A DNA stretch of 64,000 nt from Riptortus pedestris (taxonomy: Eukaryota; Arthropoda; Insecta; Hemiptera; Alydidae). The stretch lies in contig CM032230.1 of the NCBI GenBank assembly GCA_019009955.1, forward strand, positions 16,845,501-16,909,500, given 5' to 3'. Position numbers and translations under genes: made by a program. A model generated the notes under the pieces. That model had not been told where the DNA came from. It was given only the letters and a program-made list of their open reading frames with translations, and made no database searches. Of the stretch, positions 26,801-54,599 are shown one piece after another (positions within the stretch are counted from its first letter, which is position 1; each line of letters starts with the position of its first letter).

Positions 26801-27239
26801 ATTATCTTCTTTTTCTTTTTATTACATTTTATTTTATGATAATAATTCATTACAATTGGCTATATCGTAAAATTAAGGTGAATGTGAGCTGTAAAGTGAT
26901 ATAATAGCTTAAAGTGAAAATGGGAGTTTGAGAGGAATTTTAGTGAAGGCTGAAATATAGATAGAAATGAGCTGTCAAGGGCTACTCCAAACCCCCAACT
27001 CCAGACCCGTTTAGAAATAGTCTGAAGAAGCTAGGTGCATGAGCAGAGAAACCTTGCTAGAAACTACCACAATAGCCAACACACCTTCATATTGATGACA
27101 ACTCTAAGTGAATGTCGGAACAAATGTGTTTTGTAGAAATACCTGGAGTGTCAGGGGGAAATTTTCCTTGCTCTCTGTACCATGTTTTCAACTCCAAAAC
27201 GTCATCGTGTTTCACGTTCCAAATTTTACATATGTCCAT
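3920..27239 (-). CDS. CRAL-TRIO domain lipid-transfer protein, gene A (exon 5 not found)
   Basis: Paralog of gene B, lying downstream of it on the same strand. Exons found: 27239-27143, 25988-25832, 24396-24144, 23503-23393 and 4002-3920. The first four have exactly the same lengths and phases as in gene B. The last begins in phase 1, so it expects a preceding exon ending in phase 1, as gene B exon 5 does. Between 23393 and 4002 (19.4 kb) I could not find an exon encoding the EYGG segment; that interval is occupied by satellite DNA and an inverted duplication. Exon 4 spliced straight to exon 6 would be out of frame. The gene is therefore either broken or carries a divergent or lost exon. All visible exons are open with intact splice sites, suggesting recent or ongoing function. 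Confidence 0.8.
4010..4950. other. AT-rich intron sequence, nothing recognised
   Basis: Between the last exon of gene A and satellite block 1. An open stretch at 4269-4475 is low-complexity. I searched it on the minus strand for a counterpart of gene B exon 5 and found none. Confidence 0.5.
4950..10120 (+). repeat. Satellite block 1 (172-bp higher-order unit)
   Basis: Tandem repeat of four related subunits of 42, 45, 42 and 43 nt, each starting near GATATAAC/AGTGAAT and separated by GAAAAATCA-type cores; together they make a 172-bp unit. Units carry indels and rearranged subunit order. Translation gives an apparent 'DITEYxxEKSxxxLD' repeat protein, but 172 is not divisible by three, so the frame rotates every unit and stops recur. 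This is non-coding satellite DNA. Confidence 0.92.
10140..10595. other. Unique spacer between satellite block 1 and the left arm
   Basis: A GC-richer segment (10140-10260) of unknown origin is followed by AT-rich sequence. The stretch CTGCTAATCCTTCTGTATTT with its flanks (about 45 bp) occurs twice, at about 10313-10350 and 10563-10600, a short direct duplication that ends exactly at the arm boundary. No gene recognised. Confidence 0.6.
10607..10716 (+). pseudogene. Inverted pseudo-copy of gene A exon 4
   Basis: Plus-strand copy of exon 4 with its acceptor (gttttag) and donor (ATC|GTGAGTATT) preserved. It is 110 nt against 111, with a one-base loss after the VKG codons that brings TGA TAA into frame. 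The first codon is TAC instead of GAC, and CYS is replaced by TYR at codon 3. It lies antisense to gene A and inside its intron. Confidence 0.88.
11148..12231 (+). mobile_element. Penelope-like retroelement, 5' part, degenerate
   Basis: Plus-strand fragments match the minus-strand copy at 21279-22940: the N-terminal region (YETIHRKIETL, SFAENETKLFEKGLKHN, TYLAHHKQERMRHKIADILE) and the start of the RT domain (VNYRPAPAYRLAKHITSIL, TELVNKLAGVRITERTRLVS). Frames are broken, and the RT is cut at the point where an interspersed repeat with a (TA)n tract begins. It is part of the inverted duplication. Confidence 0.8.
12231..12556 (+). repeat. Common interspersed repeat, copy interrupting the left Penelope element
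   Basis: Starts TCCGTTCAAAAT, then (TA)n 12247-12299, GCTCTAGCGGTCGCAAG, and ends CAGCCCCTGCGTGACGGACT. The middle differs from other copies. Confidence 0.7.
12683..12771. repeat. (GT)n(GA)n compound microsatellite
   Basis: GT run followed by a GA run. It is mirrored by the (CT)n tract at about 19998-20093 in the right arm, confirming the inverted pairing. Confidence 0.95.
13003..13052 (+). ncRNA. Hammerhead-ribozyme-like motif (left arm)
   Basis: CTGATGA (13010-13016), a GGCAC/GTGCC stem, GAAA (13032-13035), then a short GGC-CTTGT-GCC hairpin followed by TTA. This is the order of a hammerhead core (C U G A U G A - stem II - GAAA - stem III - UH). It lies downstream of the Penelope-like RT on the same strand, where PLEs are known to carry hammerheads. 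Stem I pairing is not convincing, so activity is doubtful. Confidence 0.4.
13190..13780 (-). repeat. Satellite-flanking sequence, copy 1 (inverted)
   Basis: Reverse complement of 18745-19600. It includes the end of the common interspersed repeat at 13368-13420 and the block TTGTTGACAAGGCTTG next to the satellite. Confidence 0.75.
13780..15420 (-). repeat. Satellite block 2, inverted orientation
   Basis: Same 172-bp satellite as block 1 but on the minus strand; about nine to ten units. The outer junction (…ACTAACCGAATTCTGCTATA, about 13773-13792) is the mirror of the junction at about 18730-18745 of block 3, so satellite and flank were duplicated together. Confidence 0.92.
15420..15970 (+). 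repeat. Satellite-flanking sequence, copy 2 (between the two inverted satellite blocks)
   Basis: Same sequence and orientation as copy 3 at 18830-19600 (ACTTTTTAAAGTTT, the GAATGAGTGAT segment, TTGTGGCCAGGATG). It contains a minus-oriented end of the common interspersed repeat (TGTCCGTCACGCAGGGG) that copy 3 lacks. It separates the two opposed satellite blocks. Confidence 0.75.
15970..18745 (+). repeat. Satellite block 3
   Basis: Plus-oriented satellite; the same unit start recurs at 17150, 17322 and 17494, an exact 172-bp period. A larger duplication is also visible: the segment with AACCCAATATGATAAGGAAA at about 16080 recurs at about 16765. The final units before 18745 are more diverged, as is common at array edges. 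Confidence 0.92.
18745..19620 (+). repeat. Satellite-flanking sequence, copy 3
   Basis: Right-arm version of the flank. It has an extra about 300-bp stretch (about 19100-19390) absent from copies 1 and 2, and lacks the interspersed-repeat end found in them, so the arms diverged by insertion or loss after duplication. Confidence 0.7.
19735..19785 (-). ncRNA. Hammerhead-ribozyme-like motif (right arm)
   Basis: Minus-strand counterpart of the left-arm motif: CTGATGA (19775-19769), a GGCAC/GTGCC stem and a GAAA box, followed by GGCCTTGTGC. Stem II is conserved between the arms although its loop differs (GTCA versus GTTA), and a flanking GCAC/GTGC pairing exists only here. It lies downstream of the minus-strand Penelope RT. 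Confidence 0.4.
19998..20104. repeat. (CT)n microsatellite ending in (CACG)
   Basis: Interrupted CT run with a CACGCACGCACG tail; the inverted partner of 12683-12771. Confidence 0.95.
20305..21046 (+). repeat. Common interspersed repeats, two plus copies in tandem
   Basis: 20305-20518 ends CTGCGTGACGGTCT and is directly followed by (TA)n and a second copy ending CTGCGTGACGGACTTT at 21046. The second carries GTCGGATCGAAAAATATTAC and TTGAATATTAACCGAGATAT. They lie within the region where the Penelope 3' part would be. Confidence 0.7.
21279..22940 (-). mobile_element. Penelope-like retroelement with RT domain, partly open
   Basis: Three minus-strand open segments: 22807-22379 (N-terminal region), 22124-21873 (SFDIKDLYPSIPVQ, the PLE 'D..LY.SIP' motif) and 21827-21279. 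The last has GLGMGNPTFSLLTEIFI, the catalytic FRFVDDTFCI, and the 'tiYRK.tatdt...SnHP' RT7/thumb region. Frames are interrupted between segments (stop TAA around 21872-21874 and others). The GIY-YIG endonuclease expected downstream is not visible; another repeat lies at 20520-21046. Not functional as read. Confidence 0.85.
21860..23512 (-). repeat. Right arm of large inverted duplication
   Basis: Reverse complement of the left arm at 10596-12231, including real exon 4 (23503-23393) and the Penelope-like N-terminal and RT1-3 region. The arms differ by scattered substitutions and small indels. Confidence 0.85.
23393..23503 (-). CDS. Gene A exon 4
   Basis: 111 nt, acceptor ttttAG, donor ATC|GTGAGT. 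It encodes DACPIRVKGIHLINVGTAA and KPLTYKEYAKI. An inverted, frameshifted copy lies at 10607-10716, so this exon forms part of the right arm of the large inverted duplication. Confidence 0.9.
24144..24396 (-). CDS. Gene A exon 3 (CRAL-TRIO core)
   Basis: 253 nt, acceptor gtaCAG, donor CAG|GTGAGC. It encodes PTMILPSRTEDGYTVIWSVL, later SPGCPGIVFVHDEYHFSFKH, ending FRKYFQYVQ. It aligns residue by residue with gene B exon 3. Confidence 0.93.
24515..24896. mobile_element. hAT-type MITE, 382 bp, perfect 8-bp TSD
   Basis: Termini CAGTGGCGGCTCGT and ACGCGAGCCGCCACTG form inverted repeats; the target duplication CTCAAATG is perfect on both sides (24507-24514, 24897-24904). It has no transposase. Eight-base duplications and CAGTG termini place it in the hAT superfamily. 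It lies just upstream of gene A exon 3, in intron 2. Confidence 0.92.
25535..25745 (+). mobile_element. tRNA-derived SINE, diverged plus copy
   Basis: Box B-like GTGAGATCGATTCCTGTCTG, a body with GAATAGAAAAGAGTGGTAGC, and a tail TTAATAAATAATAAAAATAA. It lies in gene A intron 2. Confidence 0.72.
25832..25988 (-). CDS. Gene A exon 2
   Basis: 157 nt, acceptor tttGCAG, donor TC|GTAAGT. It encodes DVYFAMTLHSCYSDVKKAKQ through PELFSKRFISDPSVQGA; the CRAL-TRIO-N helical part. Confidence 0.9.
26200..26640 (-). mobile_element. I/R1-like LINE fragment: RNase H tail and CCHC finger
   Basis: Minus strand: YVIRLEQLARVNKRVTMYWV (RNase H 'WVPgH' region, with H replaced), RRWKMNKHMVTTKLSETPIC, then CRC-stop-GEEEETPNHIVLEC, the LINE terminal zinc finger with a TGA where a Cys is expected. 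It lies in gene A intron 1, same strand as the gene. Dead. Confidence 0.75.
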
Positions 27240-27243
27240 ATTC
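27143..27243 (-). CDS. Gene A exon 1 (start codon exon)
   Basis: Acceptor tttACAG, then GAAT and ATG at 27239-27237, donor CCAG|GTATTT. It encodes MDICKIWNVKHDD and ends KFPPDTP; 97 coding nt as in gene B. It is also preceded by an acceptor, so the 5' UTR is split. Confidence 0.83.
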
Positions 27244-27309
27244 CTGTAAAATAAAATAATAATTATAATAGGTACCTCCTTTACTTTACGGAAACCTCCA
27301 GAATACGAA

Positions 27310-28296
27310 AAACATTACGTGTAAAAAATGTATGCGACAAGAGCTGTGTAAACTAAATAGATTTCCCACATGCTGTATAACACACTTCCCTATTTCTATA
27401 TGGGGAGGGGAGGGGGTACTGAATGCTCTGAATAAAAGAAAGTACGAATTACACGCTTTGTAACTGAGTTACGAAAAAATGGATAGAACAACAATAGTAG
27501 ACCATCAATAGTTAAACAAGATTGGTTCTATAACATTTTACGATCTGACTCATAATAACGAAAATAATTGTAATTTTCGAAATTCCCCCTCTAAAGCCCC
27601 CAGTATTCCAGGTCTGATTTCAGCCAGTATTAATAGGATCTTTAGTGTTGGCTGAAACATTTAAATATCGAGCATGGTATAGATACAGTTAAAAACTTCG
27701 ATACTAGAACGTAAAGTCTTAATTTATGACGGCATCGCGCCAAGAATTTGCAAGAATCTCGCATAATAAAGGTCCCTTGAACACAATATCTGGTATATAA
27801 GCTTAGACTAAAGTGAGTAATGATATATCTGCGTGTTGCTATTATTAGTAGGAGTGGGGGGATCTACTGAAGGCAGAAAATTAAAAAATCCAAATATCTC
27901 TATTAATATTCTTTGTACAGAAACTATTTACAAAAGACATTTATAGGACATAAATTTTCAATACGAATAAGTATTATTTTTCGATCCGACGTGTTCGAAT
28001 TTTCAAAAGTCTCCCCTTCCAAACCACCCTCCCTCACCCCGCCCGATTTCAGCCGTTAACGAACTTAATCTTTAGTTTTGCATGAAACGCTTATATATCG
28101 ATAAAATCGCGAGATGGCGTTTATAAATAATAGTAATAATAATCCGGATTATGCTAGCTAGGCTAACACATGCTTTTAGAAGATTTCCCTTAAGAGAAAT
28201 CAGTTATTGAGGTTGTACTCAAGATGCGTTTTTCGAAAATTTCCACAAATGTCCATTGCTCCTACCTAGTAGATGACGAAAATGAGGTCCGTTCAC

Positions 28297-28354
<58 letters not shown>

Positions 28355-29575
28355 CTGTCTGCTAACGCTGTAGCGATCGTAATGTTTGTGTTATTCTTAT
28401 AATAATGCTGAACGGACTTAATTTTCGTCATCTCCATGGAAGGATTGATGGACATTCATAAATTACGTCATGACTGCAACCCCTAGCTGTTGACACAAGG
28501 GCAGCGTGTCCTGCAGGGTGGGAAATCTGCCTAGTTTAAAGGTTAAATTACAAGTAGGGAAATAAATCTAATATAGGCCCACCGAAGAGACTTACCTTAT
28601 TATTGTAGATGTAGTAGGTTCGATTCCTGCACGAGAGAGGGTCGATTTCCTCCAGGAGGTTGGCACATAAACTGAACAGTGTTCCTTGCTAGCACTGAAT
28701 AAGTTTTCCCACCAATTCCCACAAACAATACTCAATTACTAAAATAATGAATATTTAAAGTAATTAATGACCCAATTTCTATTCTATTTTTTAATTGAAT
28801 TAGCACCCTTCAGATTCTAATCTTCCTGTGAACATCCATTGAACATAATTACTAACGTCAATGGCATAAAGACTTCTTTCAACATTTAAAAACCTCAAAA
28901 AGTCCGGCATGCAACAGTAAATTTAGCAGATTTGTTACACAACGTTGTTGTGGGGGTTTACTGAAGGCTGAAAAATAAAAAATCCACATATCTCGGTTAA
29001 TATTCATGATAGGGAAAATATTTATATTAAAACATTTTCAGGCAATTAAAGTTTCAATAATATTGCTTCTATACACTTTTTCGATCCGACTTATAATAAA
29101 AAAGATATTTGGAACTTTCAAAATTCCTCGCCTCCCGCCGAAACACCTCCCCCCCCCCGTCCGATTTCAGCCGTTAACGAACAAAATCTTTATTTTTATA
29201 TAAAACGCTTATATATCGAGTTTGGTAAGGATAAAACAATAATTGTGACCACTAGAGTGGTAACACACACACACATAATTTTGAACGGAACTCATTTTTT
29301 CTCTATCTTCCTTGGTAGGTTCGATGGACATTTGAAGAAATTTTTTCGAAAATCGCGTCATGAATACGACCTCAATAGCTGATTTCCCTTAAGGTAACTC
29401 GGATAATATCGAGAAAGGAAAAAAGTCCGTCACGCAGGGCCTGCGTTAACTAATCAGATTTCCAACGTGCATCACGTATTTTCATTTATCTCTAAACGTA
29501 AAAATTGAATGAGAACTATATTTGGTATTTAAGCTTCAAATAAAGTGCTTCATATTATAACAGCTTTTTAACAGA
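27310..29575 (-). repeat. Common interspersed repeats, three minus copies in series
   Basis: 27310-28490 (with TA/TG tract 28303-28353), 28900-29400 (GATTTCAGCCGTTAACGAAC, AATAGCTGATTTCCCTTAAG) and a short piece 29425-29575 (AGTCCGTCACGCAGGGCC). They fill the region between gene A's 5' end and gene B's 3' flank. Confidence 0.65.
28580..28720 (+). repeat. tRNA-like SINE relic
   Basis: Contains a box B-like AGTAGGTTCGATTCCTGCAC preceded by GAAGAGACTTACC; the downstream body differs from the other SINEs. Possibly a second SINE family; no cloverleaf could be drawn, so it is not called a tRNA. Confidence 0.4.
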
Positions 29576-29582
29576 TTTCCCT

Positions 29583-29587
<5 letters not shown>

Positions 29588-29674
<87 letters not shown>
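29588..29674. repeat. (TG)n(TA)n(CA)n palindromic microsatellite
   Basis: TG, TA and CA runs in order make an almost perfect self-complementary tract. It lies inside an interspersed repeat. Confidence 0.95.
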
Positions 29675-30027
29675 AATGTACAAGTTAAAACTTATTAAAA
29701 TAATCTTTATTTTTGTGTAAATGGAAATTACAATTCTGATGGACGCTTTTAGCAAATAAATACTTGTGTGTGTGGAGATAAGGCAGTGACGAGGATGTTT
29801 TGCAGCCTTCACTAGACCTCATCTTATCCAACACTAATTACACCCCAGCACCCAATAAATTACAAGGACGTTGCTACAGTTTAGTTTCTTTTACAATAAT
29901 GTTTGTATTTACTTCAGTAATAATAACAGTGATTTGGAGTTGCCCATAACCTCTTATATTTAATATTATTATTTAATTAAATAAAGCTTCTGCTGAGTGC
30001 AAAAGTCTTATCAAGGCAATTGGGAAA

Positions 30028-30988
30028 AACTCCGTCACGCAGGGGCTGCGTAAACTAAGCAGATTTTCCACGTGAAGGTTTACAACAGAGAAATCTGCCT
30101 AATAACAGCTGTAGTAGTAAGAAACCCCTAAACCTATTCACGAGGGACGAATATTTACAAAAACGGCCGCCAGAGCTCACGGCGGAAAGTCCGAACAGCC
30201 ATTGCTGCCGAGCACATGCAGAATACAAATGCAAATATCTCGGTTAATATTCAAGATAGATAATAAATGTATAGAACAATATTTATAGTAGTACATTTAA
30301 TTTGTAATAAGATTCATTCTATACACTTTTTTTGATCCACTTATAGTAACGGAGATATATCGAATTTTCAAAATTCTCCCCCTCTAAACCCTTCCTCGCC
30401 CTAATCCGATTTCAGCCATTAACGAACTTGATCTTTCTTTTTACATGAAACGACTAAAAATCGAGTATGGTAATGATCAAACAAAAATTGCGACCGCATG
30501 GCTGATTTCCCTTAAGGGTGTATAGCACTGTATACTTTTCAACCACTAACACTTTTATTATCGCTCCATTTTCTCATACATCCTACTAATACATATATTT
30601 CAAATATATATATGATCTACAAAACATATGAACTACAACACAACATTTGTTCTATAACATTTTGCGATCCATCTCATAAAAACCAACATATTTTGAATTG
30701 CCGAATTCCACCTCTCTATACTGTCAATAAATAGATCTTTAGTGTTGACTGAAACAATTAAATATCGAGTATGATATAGATCAAATGAACATTTTTGAAA
30801 CAAGAAGTAAAATCTAAATTGATGATGTCATCACAACGAATTTGCATGTGTCTTGCATAATAAAGGTCTCTTGAAAACAATATTTGGTATTTAAGCTTGG
30901 AATAAAGTAGTTCATGATATAATAGCATATTGCTATTCTGAGTAGGCGTAGGGGTTTACTGAAGGCAGAAAGCTAAAAAATGCAAATA

Positions 30989-31061
<73 letters not shown>

Positions 31062-31340
31062 CAAATTTAATTACCTATAAATGTTATTATATACATATTT
31101 TATTTATAATGAATATTAACCGAGATATTTGGATTTTTTTTTCAGTCTGTCAAACTATTGATTGGTTACAATTGTTGTTTTATGCATTTTTTGTAGCCCA
31201 AGCCTTTTTTTTTCAGTGTTCTACTCATCGGAGATTTACATAGACTAGAGAATATGAGGCAAGATAGGATCAAAAGTGAGTCATACCAGCACATGGGAAA
31301 TCTGCTTAGTTAACTCATCTCCTGCGTAATGGACTTCTAT
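30028..31340. repeat. Common interspersed repeats, minus copies and an opposed plus copy
   Basis: 30028-30512 minus (CTCCGTCACGCAGGGGCTGC to TTGCGACCGCATGGCTGATT), 30560-30990 minus, then (TA)n 30997-31057 and a plus piece to 31336 (GGGAAATCTGCTTAGTTAAC, CTGCGTAATGGACT). The orientation flips at the (TA)n. Confidence 0.6.
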
Positions 31341-31994
31341 TTGTAAAATGAAGTTATTTCGAATGAAATATGTTACATTAGAAATCATCGCTTTTACTCC
31401 ATATTTTAGTCTCCACTCTCACTGATCAAGTCCTATATAATTTCCTTCCACATTTTCACCAGGTCATTAAAGTTGGTATATGTTTACTCATTTCTTTTCA
31501 CATGCTATTTATGTATAACAGACAAAGTTACAGTTCAAAAGAAAGCACAACTCATTGAAGAACAATAGACCCCAATAAGTGAAAATACATTAATATATAT
31601 CTAATTGCCACCTTTGTCTATAAACAAATAGAAAGCATGCACTCATTAAACCTTTCATGATAATACTTTCACAACATTTAATATTTACTCATTAAGAGAC
31701 TCATCCTGAGAAATATAAATTTGTTTAAATTTCATAAATTATTGTATTTAAACAAAACAATGTTAAAGAGCATTGGCAGTGCAGAGGAGGTATACCCAGT
31801 TATGTCTGCTATTTGTTAACATTCTTCCATTAATATGTTACCTTTAACAGAGCACATGTATGTACAGCTATGAATACAATTGTAATTGGGACTGCTATCC
31901 ATTAAAATGATTGGTATGGCATATAATGTTTTAAACAATAAATTGGCCAAAAAATATTATTATTTTGAATTTCTGAGCAAAACTGGGCACCTTA

Positions 31995-32074
<80 letters not shown>

Positions 32075-33420
32075 TTCCTTTACACATTACCCATACACAA
32101 AGGGAGATTATTATTTACTATATGTACCATACAATTTTTATACAACATGAACGTTCATAATACATAATGCTTTTTGAAAACAAAAAATGAAAAGTTTATA
32201 AATTTTGAAAAATTAAAAAGTAAAGAAATAAAAAACAAACAATATAAAGAAAGAAAGCATAAGTGAAACAACCCAATAAAAATATTTATTTTACTTCAAT
32301 AAGAAAGTTATAATTTAATTTGTTGCATTATTCTGGATTTAAAAATAAGAAGAAAACAATGATTGGATGGGACAGTTACTATTTTATTCTTCATGTAAAA
32401 TGTTTGAATACCCAATATTTGTATTAATTTTTTTTTAGAAAAATTACTAAATAAAAGTGGATTTAAAAAAAAAATAAAACTCTTTTGTTCAATTGGCCAT
32501 TGGCCTTTATTTTTGAGAAATTTTTGTTTTACTGTGTTCCATAACTGTGTAGTCAATGTGCAAGTGTAGATGGGATGTTCTATCGTCTGTTCAATTGTTT
32601 AGGCACAGGGATAGTTCTTGTAATTTAGTATTTTGAACCTATGTAAGTAAGATTTAGTAGTCTTTAATTTAAGTATTTAAGCGAGTACTTGTGTAAAATA
32701 ATTGTCTGTCACGGTATAGGTCTTTTTTAGGTAATGGTCACAAATCGGAATAAATGTTTTTAAATGCATGTTTTTCTCTATTTTATCTCATCATTCCTGC
32801 CACTGGTTTATTTTTTCCATATTTAATATATATAAAACTTTTTAAAAGATAATAGAGCGAATATTGAAAAAATAATTCATGTCTCATTCAATGTGCATTC
32901 ATTTTTTTTATGATTTCGTTAATCCCTAATCATAAATTGGGGCTAAACTAATGCTATTTAAAAGCATGTTTATAACAGAAAAATATAACAATATAAATAA
33001 CACATATTAAACATTTTATTAAAATATACATACAACATTTTATTTTTATTCACTGGCTGGAACTACAAAATTCCAGCACTGGTAGTAAATCGTCTTTCAA
33101 ACTTACTCAATATCACAGCATGAACAAATAAAATAAGTTGTATCTTATTAGGTACATACTAAAATATATAAAACAAATATTACACTAGTTACATACCCCT
33201 TCCCTTATGATTCTTTTGCAAGTACATTTTTTGAGTAGTTCTGAGTTTTATCATTTCATGACTATATAAAAATAAAATACATTTTATATTAAACACAGTA
33301 TTTTTATTAATGCGCTTTTTTATATGTAAGTGCTTCTTCCGAGATCTAGGAAATGGCTAGTTATTTCAACAAGTAATAAAGTGAAGGCTATAATTATCAG
33401 AAAGTGATATATTACAGAAC

Positions 33421-33466
<46 letters not shown>

Positions 33467-34280
33467 ACAAAACAAAATTAAGATAAAGCTGAGAGAAAAT
33501 TCAAAGATATGTATAAAAACTGTTTGAGCAAGAAAGTAGTCGTAAATATACAATAGGTTGTATACCATAAAATATAGAAAACATCCAAAAATAAATTGTA
33601 ATGCATTGACACAAGTTACAAAACATTCAACTTATGTCCAAAGACCAACTGTTGGATTGATTTACTCAATAATTACCATCCTTTAATGAAAGGAAAAAAC
33701 TTTTCCCTTCAAAATTCTTATTTTAATTGAAAAGGCTCCCTTTGTAATGTCTAAAAATTAAGGTGAGAAGAAACTTTCCAAACGTTGACATATCATTTAA
33801 CAGCGAAAAGACAACTAAGATCAGTCTCTCTTATTCAATATTAGTTAGATAACTAAAGAATTGGAGATTGTTAGCTCACAACTTTTTTATTAAAAGTGTA
33901 ACTTCTAATAACTAGGAACGTAATAGCTTCTAATCTATATTTAACCTTATAACCATGGTAACATATTAAAACTCAAATAATCTTAAGCTTAAATAATTTA
34001 CCACTAGAGTAAATGTGACACATTAAGAAACAAGAACACATTCATTTATAATATTTACAATCACAATTACTATTTACCTTACAAGAGAATTCATACTTCA
34101 AAATTAAGTAAATACACAGATCAATTTATTAAAACAATCTCGAGATAGTATTTCCTTAACAAAAAACCCATTAATACGCAAATGTTTCCTACTGATAGAG
34201 AAAGCATTTGAATGTAATCATGGAAAGAACAATTTATACCACAAAATATAGTTCTGTATCAGAGATAGGTTTCTTCTTCA
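31340..34280. other. 3' flank / possible 3' UTR of gene B
   Basis: AT-rich sequence largely free of the repeats common elsewhere, with two (TA)n tracts. On the minus strand several AATAAA-like signals occur around 33.0-33.3 kb. The low repeat load next to the stop codon fits a long 3' UTR, but no transcript end can be fixed from sequence. Confidence 0.35.
31999..32070. repeat. (TA)n microsatellite
   Basis: About 36 TA units. Other TA runs of 35-85 bp are at 3320-3396, 12247-12299, 20522-20562, 23746-23802, 30997-31057, 33427-33462, 40388-40453, 40940-41004, 45211-45283, 48292-48341, 48587-48629, 57869-57931 and 60996-61056. Most of these sit at the same internal point of the common interspersed repeat. 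Confidence 0.97.
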
Positions 34281-52409
<18,129 letters not shown>

Positions 52410-52413
52410 TTTC

Positions 52414-53680
52414 CTGCAAACAAATCAGCCATAACTCTTTTAAAACTCACTTTTAGAATTTATACTAAAATAGTTAAATTATTCTTCAAGGTTTTTTTTT
52501 TTTTGTAATTAATTATGGTCCGTGAAACATATAAATTAATAATAGTTTGTGAAATAATGAGTTCCTCGTGATATGTTCACAAGGATCTTCCACGTCATAG
52601 CGATATGTATTTATTTCCATTCAATGTTAATATAAAATAATAGGATAGGTCAAATGGTTTAATTTCCTATAAAAAAAACTTACTAATATTATGGCAATTA
52701 TTTCCTTATTAAATACAATACATTCGTTATAAAATGTTTTCAAATCAATCAATATATTTTATAAAATCTATCAATCTAATAATTATATATAATAAATTAA
52801 TTAAGTTAACAAACTTATACCACTCTAAATATATAACACAAATATGACATTTTCATGCAAAGTTATTAAAAGATGACATGCTTTAGAAATGACGAGAAAC
52901 TTGTCCAACCTTAAAGAGACAATGTACCTGATCATAAATTATTTGTAACTGACTTTTATGACGAATATTTTGTAGTTTTGACCTTGACCTAAATATTTTA
53001 GTGTAAATTTGAATCTTTTTGGAAGTATTTAACTTGTCTATAAAAACATCCTTGAGTCATGAAGTTCTTTCATTTATTTTTAAACAAAGAATATTTTTTA
53101 ATAGATTTAATACATTCGGACAGAGCGTTAATGAGTTTTACTCCTGAAAATGATAGGCTTTTCTTCAAGTATTTATGTTTGTAACATATTCTTGCATCTT
53201 GTTTTATGAGTGTGTGCTATTAGCAGTTTTCCCTTAAGGAGAATCAATTATGGAGGTTGTCCTCATGACGGGATATTCGAAGAATGTCTTTCGGAGATTA
53301 CGAAAATGGGGTCTGTTCATCTCTCAAAATGAAGTCTGTTCTCCTGTTTCACCTTATAAAGTTTCTCATTACCCAGATCTTACGTAAGTAACTATTTGGA
53401 AGGTACTTCTCTGAGTTGATTGGTGTTTCTGACTGCATGAAACCTGTGCAGATTGTTTAGTCGTTCCAAGGATACCTACTCAGAGGAAGTGAGTACTGGT
53501 TCCTTCTCTAGCAATATTCCACCTCCTTCTTAAGTTTAGATAAGGTATTAGTCTTCCAAGGGTTCGTAGTCTTCAAGACAAGCCTTATAAACTCGTGTAA
53601 TGTCTTTGGCACTCTCTTGCTCCATCTCATCCTTAAGTCAGCTTTTCTTCTTAATCTTGACTGGACCAATATAAAGTTGG
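52414..53680. other. Upstream of gene B exon 1, nothing recognised
   Basis: AT-rich, probably the first intron or upstream region of gene B. No promoter or 5' exon could be defined. A short fragment of the common repeat (TTAGCAGTTTTCCCTTAAGG…, 53220-53320) is present. Confidence 0.4.
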
Positions 53681-53695
53681 TATTATGGTCCTACA

Positions 53696-54153
53696 TTGTG
53701 CACCCACGTCGAGGAGTGGCTACAATGTGGAAGGCACCTAGCCGCGAGGCCTTAATCCTTCCACACCAATCCAACTACCTCGTGGTCACTGAGGACTCGC
53801 TACGATGGTCAAGAAGCGAGCCCTATGGAACGGGACGGTCCCCTACTACCCAGCTCCCACACGAGAGAAGAACTCCAGTACATGTACCAGTTTTCCTGGC
53901 CTGTACGTCCTCGTGCTTTGAACACACGACCACTACGTCTGCGACCGGCAGTGAAGGCAAGCCTCCACTCCGGACACCACCCAGCCCGTAGTTCACATTG
54001 AGTAGGCAGACCCTACCCCATTAAGGCAGGAGTGATCCCCTGCCCGGAACAGCAAAGCCGACTAAGGACCTACTGTTCCTACGGTTCCCCTACCCAGCAG
54101 CTACACAGCGGGGGCTTACTGCTGCCACTGGGAAGGGCCGGCCCCGTGCCGGA
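53696..54153. mobile_element. GC-rich insert with 14-bp target duplication
   Basis: About 458 bp of clearly GC-rich sequence in AT-rich surroundings, flanked by ATTATGGTCCTACA on both sides (53682-53695 and 54154-54167, identical). It starts TTGTGCACCCACG and ends GGGCCGGCCCCGTGCCGGA. A 14-bp duplication indicates target-primed reverse transcription, so this is a SINE or a 5'-truncated LINE. No poly(A) tail is seen at either end. Its open frame on the plus strand has no recognisable domain. Confidence 0.75.
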
Positions 54154-54599
54154 ATTATGGTCCTACAGGAAATCCGAGGAAATGAAATGAATTGGGTACA
54201 TCTGAACAAATATTTGGCAATTTTTAATGTGTCTAAATGCAATAATACAGCCGCCATAAATAATAAACTGAATAATAGAGATCTATGATAAGGAAATATC
54301 TCTGTGATACTTTATTAGAGTTCAGATGTTATCAGTGAAAGATTATGAAAGATTAGATTTAAAGTAGTTATGTAACAGTCGATGCACCGCCATGTGATGT
54401 TGCATAGTAATCAAAAATTCACTTGATGCTGATCCAACTACAGAACTGTGAGAAGAGGACCAACTGTGATGGCTGTAAGAACTGTGATAGATACTATCCC
54501 TGTATCAGGGGACTTAAATTTTCCATGAGAACAAATCTATACTACAGTTTCCTGCCTTACCCCCATTGACTACTTTTAATAAAAATAGTTTTTCATGCA

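Noticed and set aside
29555..32167. Tyr-Ile repeat peptides in many places (also at 3.2, 23.6, 40.9, 48.5 and 57.8 kb)
   Set aside because: They come from (TA)n tracts inside interspersed repeats.
53617..53991. 124-codon open frame in the GC-rich insert as a host gene
   Set aside because: It crosses the target duplication and insert boundary, and there is no recognisable domain or splice context.
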